A stretch of DNA of 64,000 nt from Clavibacter michiganensis subsp. tessellarius (GTDB taxonomy: Bacteria > Actinomycetota > Actinomycetes > Actinomycetales > Microbacteriaceae), in NCBI RefSeq assembly GCF_021922985.1, contig NZ_CP040788.1, forward strand, positions 372,001-436,000, read 5' to 3'. The position numbers were made by a program, and so were the translations under genes. Below are positions 54,469 through 64,000 of this stretch, in pieces (the stretch's first letter is position 1; each line of letters starts with the position of its first letter). The notes below the pieces were generated by a model that did no database searches, had not been told where the DNA came from, and worked only from the letters and a program-made list of their open reading frames with translations.

Positions 54469-54909
54469 GTGCCGCCGTACGGCGACTGGCTGCCGGCCGG
54501 GATCGCCGGGCGCATCCGGCTGCCGGGGTACCCGCACCCGTGGGTGCTGGCCCGGACCATGCACGGGGACGACGAGCTCGGTCCTGACGCCTACCGCCTG
54601 GTGCTCCCCGAGGAGCTGCGGTACGGCGACACCGAGGACGACCGGATGGTGACCATGCCCGAATCGGGGTTCCTGCCCGGCCCCGAGGGCGGTCTCATCG
54701 ACGTCGTCACGACCGCGCTCGACGTCCGGTGGGATCCGTCCCCCGAGGCGTGGGAGGAGGCGAGGGCGTGGTTCGTCCGGCAATCCGACCGCGGATGGGA
54801 GAGCATGACGCGGTGGCAGCGCCTGTCGTTCGGCTCGATCTCCGGTCGCCAGGGGAAGGGGCCCGTGGCGTTCTTCGACGTGGGGCCCTTCGAGGAGCCC
54901 TTCGGCTGA
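54469..54909 (+). CDS. Hypothetical protein, 146 residues, possibly 5'-truncated
   Basis: No family is recognised. The sequence is acidic and rich in Pro, Gly and Trp (PPYGDWLPAGIAGRIRLPGY; VGPFEEPFG at the end). GTG 54469 is the only usual start codon in the frame, but it has no ribosome binding site, and the open frame before it (54403-54468) reads like protein (FEPYAPRSFLRNAA) back to a TGA at 54400. The gene may have lost its original 5' end, or use an unusual start. Treat as uncertain. Confidence 0.5.
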   Translation: MPPYGDWLPAGIAGRIRLPGYPHPWVLARTMHGDDELGPDAYRLVLPEELRYGDTEDDRMVTMPESGFLPGPEGGLIDVVTTALDVRWDPSPEAWEEARAWFVRQSDRGWESMTRWQRLSFGSISGRQGKGPVAFFDVGPFEEPFG

Positions 54910-55051
54910 CGCCGCAGCGCCCGGCCGGCGGAGGTGGCGGATCGGGCGGCGCCGCGTCCTCCCGAGGCCCGCGCATCCGCCATGCTGGTCCCTGCGCGTG
55001 ACGCGGCACGACCGCCCGCGCGGATCCCGTCCCCCCACCCCGGAGACCGCC

Positions 55052-55714
55052 ATGACCGCTTCCGCGTCCGAGCCCCTGCCCACGCCGCCCGCCGTCTCGC
55101 CCGGCGAGCCGACGACCGCGGGCATCCCGCACTCCGTGGCGGAGGACGTGCTCGGGATCCTCACCGGCACGTTCGTCGCGTCGTTCGGGCTCTTCCTGCT
55201 GCGCGACAGCGGCGCCGTCACGGGCGGCACCGCCGGTCTCGCGCTGCTGCTGAGCTACACGGGCGTGCTGCCGTTCGGCGTGCTGTTCTTCGTGGTCAAC
55301 GCGCCGTTCTTCGCGCTCGCGGTGTGGAAGAAGGGGTGGCGGTTCACGATCCGCACGGTGATCTCGGTCGCGCTCGTCTCGCTGTTCTCGACGCTCCACC
55401 CGGCGATGGTGACGAGCCTCGACCTGCAGCCCGTCTACGGCGTGCTCGCGGGGAACCTGCTCGTGGGGATCGGGCTGCTCGTTGTCTTCCGCCACGGATC
55501 CAGCCTCGGCGGGTTCAACATCGTGGCCCTCGTAGTGCAGGAGCGGTTCGGCTTCCGCGCCGGGTACGCGCAGATGATCCTCGACGTGAGCGTGATCCTC
55601 CTCGGCCTCACGGTCGTGTCCGTCGGCGGCGTCGTCATGTCGGCGCTCGGCGCGGTGCTGCTCAACCTCGTGCTCGCGCTCAACCACCGGCCGGGGCGGT
55701 ACACCGGGATCTGA
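55052..55714 (+). CDS. YitT/DUF161 family membrane protein
   Basis: The 220-residue protein has about six membrane helices, with the YitT family Gly-rich loop DSGAVTGGTAGLALLLSYTG and FRHGSSLGGFNIVALVVQER. Most YitT proteins are about 280 residues and end in a soluble DUF2179 domain; that domain is missing here. The function of the family is unknown. ATG 55052 follows GGAGA by 5 nt. Confidence 0.85.
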   Translation: MTASASEPLPTPPAVSPGEPTTAGIPHSVAEDVLGILTGTFVASFGLFLLRDSGAVTGGTAGLALLLSYTGVLPFGVLFFVVNAPFFALAVWKKGWRFTIRTVISVALVSLFSTLHPAMVTSLDLQPVYGVLAGNLLVGIGLLVVFRHGSSLGGFNIVALVVQERFGFRAGYAQMILDVSVILLGLTVVSVGGVVMSALGAVLLNLVLALNHRPGRYTGI

Positions 55715-55736
55715 GCGGGGTCAGCTGGCCCGCGGC

Positions 55737-55823
55737 GGATCAGCCGGCGGTCGTCGGCGGGGATCGGATCAGGCGGCGGTCGTCGGCCGGGATCGGATCA
55801 GGCGCCGGTCGTCGGCGCGGGGC
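55737..55823. repeat. Three tandem copies of a 29-bp unit
   Basis: Units begin at 55737, 55766 and 55795, each starting GGATCAG and continuing with CGGTCGTCGG. The period is exactly 29 bp with a few mismatches. The third copy contains the stop and last codons of the DUF3817 gene; the first two lie between this gene and the convergent YitT stop. Confidence 0.85.
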
Positions 55824-56271
55824 GCGCGTCCGCGTCCTCCGCGGGGTGTCGCAGGTAGCCGCGGCGACGCAGTCCCACCTCGAGCGGCAGCGTCGCGAGC
55901 GGCGGGATCGCCGCGACGCCCGCGAGGAGCGCGGCCTTCCAGCCCCAGCGCAGTCGGATCGCCGCCACGGCCGTGACGATGACGTACAGCACGAACGCGG
56001 CGCCGTGCAGGCGCCCGAACACGAAGACGCCGAGCTCGGTGGTCTCCGTCACGTACTTGAGGAACATGCCGACGAGCAGGCCCGTCCACGTGACGGCCTC
56101 CACGATCGCGACCACGGCGAAGAGGCGGCCGAGCCGCGACGGGCGATCCGTGCGGTCGCGCGTGCCGCGGAGGAGGCGGGCGATGGCGCCCGATACGGCG
56201 GGGGAGGAGGCGGACCCCTGGCGCCCGTCGGCGTCGGGGCGGGCGGCGTCGGCGTGCGGCGTGTGCGTCAT
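55798..56271 (-). CDS. DUF3817 integral membrane protein
   Basis: The 157-residue protein has a polar N-terminus of about 45 residues and three membrane helices with DUF3817 features (VVAIVEAVTWTGLLVGMFLK; FVFGRLHGAAFVLYVIVTAV; AALLAGVAAIPPLATLPLEV). The function is unknown; the domain is common in actinobacteria. ATG 56271 is chosen for position; ribosome binding site evidence is weak. The C-terminal codons lie in a 29-bp tandem repeat. The 264-bp gap to the next gene holds no gene I can support. Confidence 0.85.
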   Translation of the reverse strand: MTHTPHADAARPDADGRQGSASSPAVSGAIARLLRGTRDRTDRPSRLGRLFAVVAIVEAVTWTGLLVGMFLKYVTETTELGVFVFGRLHGAAFVLYVIVTAVAAIRLRWGWKAALLAGVAAIPPLATLPLEVGLRRRGYLRHPAEDADARPAPTTGA

Positions 56272-56535
56272 GGGGCCTTCCGGGGCGGGGCGGCGGATCC
56301 GGTGCGGATCCCCTCGGAGCGGAGCAGGTCGCCGCCAGGGTACGGGGGCCGTCCGGACGGAGGCTGAGGGTGGTGATGGCGGGCGGGGGCCTGGGCGAGC
56401 ACCTGCGGGAGGGCTCCGGCGGGCGGGCCGCACGCGCCGCGATCATCCGCGGACGGCCCTCGGCACCCGCTGGTCGGAGGCATGTGGCAGCATTTCCCCA
56501 CGGGGTGAATCCGCCTCGCGATCTGGGGGGATCAC

Positions 56536-60111
<3,576 letters not shown>

Positions 60112-60120
60112 GCGGCGGGG

Positions 60121-60966
60121 TCAGCGGCAGGAGCCGGGAGCGCTCGCGTCGGATGTGCCCGCGCCAGTCGCGTCCGCGCCAGTCGCGTCCGCGCCGGGCG
60201 TGCCCGCGCCAGGCGCGCCCGCGTGGGGCGCGTCGGCCTCGGGCGCGCGCTCGCCCGTGAGGGCGGCCACGGGGACGGTGCAGGCGTCGCCCCGCCACGC
60301 CTCGACGCCCTCGCGGACGGCGAACGCGGCGATGGCCAGCCCCGCGACCGGATCCGCCCACCACCAGCCGAGCCCGGCGTCGAGCAGCAGGCCGACGAGG
60401 AGCGCCGCCGACAGCCACGCGCAGACGAGGGTCTGCCGCGAGTCGGCGACCGCGCTGGCGGACCCGAGCTCGGTGCCGGTGCGGCGCTCGAGCAGGCTGA
60501 GGGCGGGCATCACGGCGAGGCTCAGCGCGGCCAGGACGATGCCCGTGGGGCTCGGGCGCGCCGCGGATCCGCCGACGAGGGCGAGCGCGGCGTCGACGGA
60601 CACGTAGGCCGCGAGGCAGAGGAACGACACCGCGATGAGCCGGAGGGCCGTGCGCTCGCGTGCCTCCGGATCCGGCGCCGAGAACTGCCACGCGACGGCC
60701 GATGCGGCGAGCACCTCCACGATCGAGTCGAGGCCGAAGGCGACGAGCGCGGTCGACGACGCGACCGCGCCGGCGGACAGGGCCACCCCCGCCTCCACGG
60801 TGTTCCACGCGATGGTGCCCGCGACGATCCAGCGGATCCGGCGGCGGAGCACGTCGCGCCGGGCGGGCGCGAGCGGCGGAGCGGCCGATGCAGGGGAGCC
60901 GGGAGCGGCCGACGCGGGGGAGTCCGCGTGACCGCGAGCGGCGGACCCCGGCGCGGCGGCGCTCAC
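60121..60966 (-). CDS. Cation diffusion facilitator family efflux protein
   Basis: The 281-residue protein has five to six membrane helices of the CDF fold, with acidic residues in FGLDSIVEVLAAS (helix 2) and AVADSRQTLVCAW (helix 5) and WWADPVAGLAIAAFAVREG (helix 6). It lacks the usual cytosolic C-terminal domain and ends instead in an Ala/Gly/Pro/Asp tail made of short repeats. CDF proteins export Zn, Cd, Co or similar ions. GTG overlaps the stop of the CmtR-type regulator (GTGA), so the pump and its sensor are one operon. Confidence 0.88.
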   Translation of the reverse strand: MSAAAPGSAARGHADSPASAAPGSPASAAPPLAPARRDVLRRRIRWIVAGTIAWNTVEAGVALSAGAVASSTALVAFGLDSIVEVLAASAVAWQFSAPDPEARERTALRLIAVSFLCLAAYVSVDAALALVGGSAARPSPTGIVLAALSLAVMPALSLLERRTGTELGSASAVADSRQTLVCAWLSAALLVGLLLDAGLGWWWADPVAGLAIAAFAVREGVEAWRGDACTVPVAALTGERAPEADAPHAGAPGAGTPGADATGADATGAGTSDASAPGSCR

Positions 60967-61316
60967 GCGCGTGGCTCGCAGCAGTCCGGGGCGCAGAGGG
61001 ACGGATCCGCGCACGCCCGGTCCTCCTCCACCGCGAGGACGACCTCGACGAGCGTTCCGAGCCCGCGGGCGATGCGCGGGTCGGCGATCTCGTAGCGCGT
61101 GCTCCGCCCCTCGGGGACCGTGCGCACGATCCCGCAGCCGCGCAGGCAGCCGAGGTGGTTCGACACGTTCTGCCGGGTGAGGCCGAGCGACTCCGCGAGG
61201 AGCGCGGGGTAGGCGGGGCCGGCGAGCAGCTCCACGAGGATCCGGGACCGGGTCGGGTCCGCCAGCGCGCGACCCAGCCGGGTCATCACGTCGAGGCGCG
61301 GGGCGAGGGTGGGCAT
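60963..61316 (-). CDS. cmtR: ArsR/SmtB family metal sensor of the CmtR type
   Basis: The 117-residue repressor has a winged HTH (YPALLAESLGLTRQNVSNHL) in which Cys57 and Cys61 lie in GCLRGCG, and Cys102 near the C-terminus, the same three positions that bind Cd/Pb in M. tuberculosis CmtR (118 residues). Three more cysteines (108, 112, 113) follow in the tail. ATG 61316 has TACCGT 6 nt upstream, and this box is part of a perfect 10-4-10 inverted repeat, a clear operator for self-repression. It should release DNA when Cd, Pb or a similar ion is bound and so switch on itself and the CDF pump. Confidence 0.9.
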   Translation of the reverse strand: MPTLAPRLDVMTRLGRALADPTRSRILVELLAGPAYPALLAESLGLTRQNVSNHLGCLRGCGIVRTVPEGRSTRYEIADPRIARGLGTLVEVVLAVEEDRACADPSLCAPDCCEPRA

Positions 61317-61322
61317 GCGGCG

Positions 61323-61346
61323 ACGGTACAGCATCCGCTGTACCGT
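61323..61346. promoter_or_regulatory. CmtR operator overlapping the leaderless -10 box
   Basis: ACGGTACAGC at 61323-61332 and GCTGTACCGT at 61337-61346 form a perfect inverted repeat with a 4-bp centre. On the minus strand the proximal half holds TACCGT, exactly 6 nt before the cmtR ATG, so a bound repressor would block the -10 element. Confidence 0.85.
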
Positions 61347-61473
61347 GCGCGAGCACGGCCGCGGGCGTCGGGGCCCGACGCCCGCCTCCCGGCGGACGTC
61401 CCGCGCGCCGGATGGCAGGATCGAGGGGCCGGCCCATCCGCCGTCCGCCGTCCACCCGAGTCCCGGAGGCCCC

Positions 61474-61893
61474 ATGCCCGACCGCGCCCCGCACGTCGTC
61501 TTCGTCTGCGCCCGCAACGGCGGCAAGTCCCAGCTCGCGGCGGCGCTCATGCGGCACGACGGGGGAGGCGCGGTCGCCGTGTCGTCCGCCGGCACGGATC
61601 CCGGGACCGACCTCAACGCGCTCGCAGTGGCCTCGCTCGCCGAGCTCGGCATCGACGTGGGGGACGAGCGCCCCAAGCCCCTGACGGACGACATGGTGCG
61701 CGCCGCCGACCTCGTGGTCGTGCTCGGCGCCGAGGCCCACGTGGACGGCGACCGGGGCGTCGCGGTCGAGACGTGGATCACCGACGAGCCGTCGGAGCGC
61801 GGCATCGACGGGATGGAGCGGATGCGCCTCGTGCGCGACGACATCCGCGCCCGCGTCGGCGAGCTGCGCGGGCGGCTGGGCGGCGCGGCCTAG
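61474..61893 (+). CDS. arsC: Arsenate reductase of the mycothiol-dependent ArsC type / low-molecular-weight phosphatase family
   Basis: The 139-residue protein has the LMW-phosphatase fold with the P-loop VFVCARNGGKSQLAAALM, SSAGTDPGTDLNALAV and GMERMRLVRDDIRARV. The Arg of the usual CX5R loop is replaced by Lys (CARNGGKS), as I recall for the arsenate-mycothiol transferases of Corynebacterium. These enzymes reduce arsenate by way of a mycothiol adduct. CCGGAGG precedes the ATG by 5 nt. The stop TAG shares a CTAG with the convergent TetR gene. No arsenite pump lies in the window; the nearby operon encodes a CDF exporter instead. Confidence 0.85.
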   Translation: MPDRAPHVVFVCARNGGKSQLAAALMRHDGGGAVAVSSAGTDPGTDLNALAVASLAELGIDVGDERPKPLTDDMVRAADLVVVLGAEAHVDGDRGVAVETWITDEPSERGIDGMERMRLVRDDIRARVGELRGRLGGAA

Positions 61894-62579
61894 GCCTCGC
61901 GGCGCGGGGTCCGGCCCGCCGGGACGTCGTCGCGCCCCGACGGCCGCTCACCCCGATCGCCCCGATCGCCGCGCTCGCCCCGCGGACGCGCCACGAGCGC
62001 GTCCACGTGCCGCTCGAGCAGGCGGAGCGCGCGGGCGTGCTGCGCGGGATCCGGCTCGTGCACGAGGAGCTGCAGCGCGAGGCCCGCGACGAGCGCCTGC
62101 AGGTGGTCGGCCTCGTCGTCCGGATGCGCGTCCGGCCGCAGCAGCCCCGCGGCTCGCAGCTGCGCGAGCTGCGTGAGGCACGTCTCGCGCGCGGCCGCGT
62201 GGGCGGCCCGGCGCACCTCGCGGAGGCGCGGGTGCGACGCGGCGTCGGCGTGCAGCGCGGCCGTGACCTCGGCCTCCGCGCGGCGCTCGTCGTCGAGCGG
62301 GAGCCGCTCCGCGAGCACCTGGACCGTGCGGCGCCGGGCGTCCGGCTCGGAGCGGCGGCGCGCGGTGCGGGCGGCGACCCGGCGGCCGACGAGCGCGGTC
62401 GCGTGGGCCATCAGCTCGATCCGCGTGGGGAACGAGTGCCGCAGCGACCCGGTGCTGAGGCCCGCCTCCGCCGCGACCGTGCGCACGGACACGCCGCTCG
62501 CGCCGTCCCGGCGGATGACGCGCCAGACGGCCTCGGCGAGCTCGTCCTCGCGGCGCGCGCGGTCGATCAGGCGGGGCAT
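61890..62579 (-). CDS. TetR family transcriptional regulator
   Basis: The 229-residue protein has the TetR-type HTH (GASGVSVRTVAAEAGLSTGS, then LRHSFPTRIELMAHA) and a helical ligand domain related to the BetI/TetR_C group. TACCGT lies 6 nt before ATG 62579 (leaderless). The divergent carboxylesterase gene starts 77 bp away and is the likely target. The stop TAG is palindromic with the arsC stop (CTAG, 61890-61893). Confidence 0.9.
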   Translation of the reverse strand: MPRLIDRARREDELAEAVWRVIRRDGASGVSVRTVAAEAGLSTGSLRHSFPTRIELMAHATALVGRRVAARTARRRSEPDARRRTVQVLAERLPLDDERRAEAEVTAALHADAASHPRLREVRRAAHAAARETCLTQLAQLRAAGLLRPDAHPDDEADHLQALVAGLALQLLVHEPDPAQHARALRLLERHVDALVARPRGERGDRGDRGERPSGRDDVPAGRTPRREA

Positions 62580-62585
62580 GGCGTC

Positions 62586-62591
62586 ACGGTA
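62586..62591 (-). promoter_or_regulatory. Leaderless -10 box of the TetR gene
   Basis: TACCGT on the minus strand lies exactly 6 nt before the ATG. Confidence 0.65.
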
Positions 62592-62642
62592 GCACCGGCG
62601 TCCGGCGGCTCCCGGGCGGCCCGGCGAACGCGTCGCGAACGG

Positions 62643-62648
62643 TAGCGT
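62643..62648 (+). promoter_or_regulatory. Leaderless -10 box of the carboxylesterase gene
   Basis: TAGCGT lies 7 nt before the ATG at 62656. Together with the TetR box it makes a compact divergent promoter. Confidence 0.6.
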
Positions 62649-62655
62649 CGATCGG

Positions 62656-63972
62656 ATGCGCCCCTTCACGCCGCCCTGCGGCCCCGTGGTCGGCTGGGCC
62701 GACGGCGAGGTCGTGCGGGCCACCGGCATCCCGTACGCCACCGCCGACCGGTTCGCCCCGCCCGTCCCGCACGCCGACTGGAGCCAGCCGCTCGACGCGA
62801 CCGCGTGGGCGCCCGCCTGCCCGCAGGCGCCCATGGCGGAGCTCGACGCCGTGCTCGGCGACTTCGCCGGCCTCCGGGTCGACGAGGACTGCCTGCGCGT
62901 CTCCGTCACGATGCCGCGCGACGTCGCGCCGGACGCGGCGCTGCCGGTCATGGTCTGGATCCACGGCGGCTCGTACGTCGCGGGCGCGGGAGACGTGCCG
63001 ATCATGGATCCGGCGCCGCTCGTCGCCGAGCAGCGCGTGGTCGTCGTCACCGTCACCTACCGGCTGGGCCTTCTCGGCTACCTCGGCGACGGCGCCGGCC
63101 GCCCCGCGAACCTCGGCCTCCTCGACCAGCTGGAGGCCCTCCGCTGGGTGGCCCGCAACATCCGCGCGTTCGGCGGGGACCCCGCTCGCGTGACGGCCTT
63201 CGGGCAGTCCGCTGGCGGCGACGCGGTCGCGCACCTGATGGCGCTCCCGGAGGCGGCGGGGCTCTTCCGCCGCGCCATCGTGCAGAGCGCGCCCCTCGGC
63301 ATCTCCCGCGGACGGCGGCGGATGAACGCGGCCATGGCCCGCGCCTCCCGCGACCTCACGGCCGACATGCCCGTCGAGGACGTGGTCGCGCGGCAGGCGG
63401 CCGTCGAGCGCGTCGCGGCGCCGTACGGCCTCATCGGCGCGATGCCGTTCGGCACCCAGTACGGGCACGCGCCGCTGCCGCCGGAGTCGCGCCTCGACGC
63501 GGCGTGGGACCGCGCGGCGCCCGGCGTCGACGTCCTGATCGGCTACACAGCGGAGGAGGCGCGGCTGTTCCTGCCCGGCATCCCGTGGCTCGCGCGCCTG
63601 ACACGGACGCCCGTGCTGGGGCCGCTCGTGCGGCGGGCGGCCGTCGCGGCGGTCACGGGGATCATCTACGGCGTGCCGGGCCGCCGCTTCGCCCGCCGGC
63701 ACGCGCGCGCGGGCGGCACCGCGCACCGCTACGTGATCCGCTGGTCGGCCCCCGGCAGCCCGCTCGGCGCCGCCCACACCGTCGACCTGCCGCTCCTGTT
63801 CGGCGACGAGGAGGCCTGGCGCGGCGCGGGGCTGCTCGCGGGGGCGCCGTGGGAGGGGATCCAGCGCGACGCCCGCCGGGTGCGGCAGGTGTGGGGCGAC
63901 TTCGCACGCGGCCGCATCCCCACCCGGCAGCTCGTCCCGGGCGTGCTGGAGCTGCGGCGCGTCGACGGGTAG
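62656..63972 (+). CDS. Type-B carboxylesterase
   Basis: The 438-residue alpha/beta hydrolase has the oxyanion motif VMVWIHGGSYVAG, the family signature DEDCLRVSV, the nucleophile elbow FGQSAGGDAVAHLM (GQSAGG instead of the commoner GESAGG), an acidic residue in GYTAEEARLF and the catalytic His in AAHTVDLPLLFGD. It is shorter than most type-B esterases (about 500) but seems complete. No signal peptide is seen, so it is probably cytosolic. Regulation by the divergent TetR protein is likely. It ends 29 bp before the window edge. Confidence 0.9.
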   Translation: MRPFTPPCGPVVGWADGEVVRATGIPYATADRFAPPVPHADWSQPLDATAWAPACPQAPMAELDAVLGDFAGLRVDEDCLRVSVTMPRDVAPDAALPVMVWIHGGSYVAGAGDVPIMDPAPLVAEQRVVVVTVTYRLGLLGYLGDGAGRPANLGLLDQLEALRWVARNIRAFGGDPARVTAFGQSAGGDAVAHLMALPEAAGLFRRAIVQSAPLGISRGRRRMNAAMARASRDLTADMPVEDVVARQAAVERVAAPYGLIGAMPFGTQYGHAPLPPESRLDAAWDRAAPGVDVLIGYTAEEARLFLPGIPWLARLTRTPVLGPLVRRAAVAAVTGIIYGVPGRRFARRHARAGGTAHRYVIRWSAPGSPLGAAHTVDLPLLFGDEEAWRGAGLLAGAPWEGIQRDARRVRQVWGDFARGRIPTRQLVPGVLELRRVDG

Positions 63973-64000
63973 GCCCGCGGCACCCGCTCGGGGGCCGTGC

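Overview
The window is about 64 kb of very GC-rich (roughly 70% or more), densely packed bacterial chromosome. It has about 60 protein genes, one tRNA gene, and no insertion sequence, prophage, rRNA or CRISPR array that I could see. Gene content points to an actinobacterium of the Microbacteriaceae, most likely Clavibacter or a close relative. The reasons are a WecA-like transferase plus AtpI-like gene before the atp operon, an AdnA/AdnB-type recombination nuclease pair, a mycothiol-type ArsC, DUF3117, DUF3107 and DUF3817 proteins, and many leaderless genes. The genus is an inference from memory of gene families, not from a search.

Layout. 0-8.7 kb: 3' end of a polyprenyl-phosphate GlcNAc-1-phosphate transferase, an AtpI-like gene, then the complete F1Fo ATP synthase operon atpBEFHAGDC, closed by a strong terminator. 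8.8-17.4 kb: a YaaA-like gene, DNA alkylation repair genes tag-ogt, an Lrp regulator, an FHA/PP2C pair, the divergent lysine/peptidoglycan genes dapD and dapE, a PIG-V-like membrane glycosyltransferase and DUF3117. 17.4-26.5 kb: O-methyltransferase, tatB, a LysR regulator with a divergent 40-residue membrane peptide, the mrp/DUF1003/MgtE_N-CBS cluster, a stress-type membrane protein, aminopeptidase P and a membrane-anchored endonuclease/phosphatase-fold protein. 26.5-48 kb: PHP phosphoesterase, DEAD-box helicase, ferritin-like protein, DUF3107, adnA-adnB, a degenerate phosphotransferase, nudC, a uvrD2-like helicase, an E1/cyclodehydratase-like protein, DUF2342 zincin, PDZ-Lon protease and UPF0182. 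As I recall it, this block resembles the Mycobacterium tuberculosis Rv3193c-Rv3211 neighbourhood. 48-56 kb: initiator tRNA-Met, ABC1 kinase with a PadR regulator, lipB-lipA joined by an 18-codon mini-ORF, a siderophore-interacting flavoprotein, two unknown genes, a YitT-like protein and DUF3817. 56-64 kb: a 1191-residue secreted protein with seven Ig-like repeats, a Thr-Pro linker and a C-terminal SGNH esterase; a CmtR-type metal sensor with a CDF efflux pump; mycothiol-type ArsC; a TetR regulator divergent from a carboxylesterase.

Themes. The window mixes energy metabolism (atp), cell envelope precursors (WecA-like, dap, PIG-V-like), DNA repair (tag, ogt, adnAB, uvrD2), lipoate synthesis, metal/arsenic resistance and secreted or membrane proteins. 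The clearest signal not tied to one gene is a -10-like hexamer TANNNT placed exactly 6-7 nt before the start codon of at least a dozen genes on both strands, which indicates leaderless transcription. Other points of note are a CTG start for atpB, a lipB/mini-ORF/lipA arrangement with a 20-bp duplication, an apparent pseudokinase, an AdnA-like subunit with a broken P-loop, an operator that overlaps the cmtR -10 box, and strong over-representation of GGATCC outside the atp operon.
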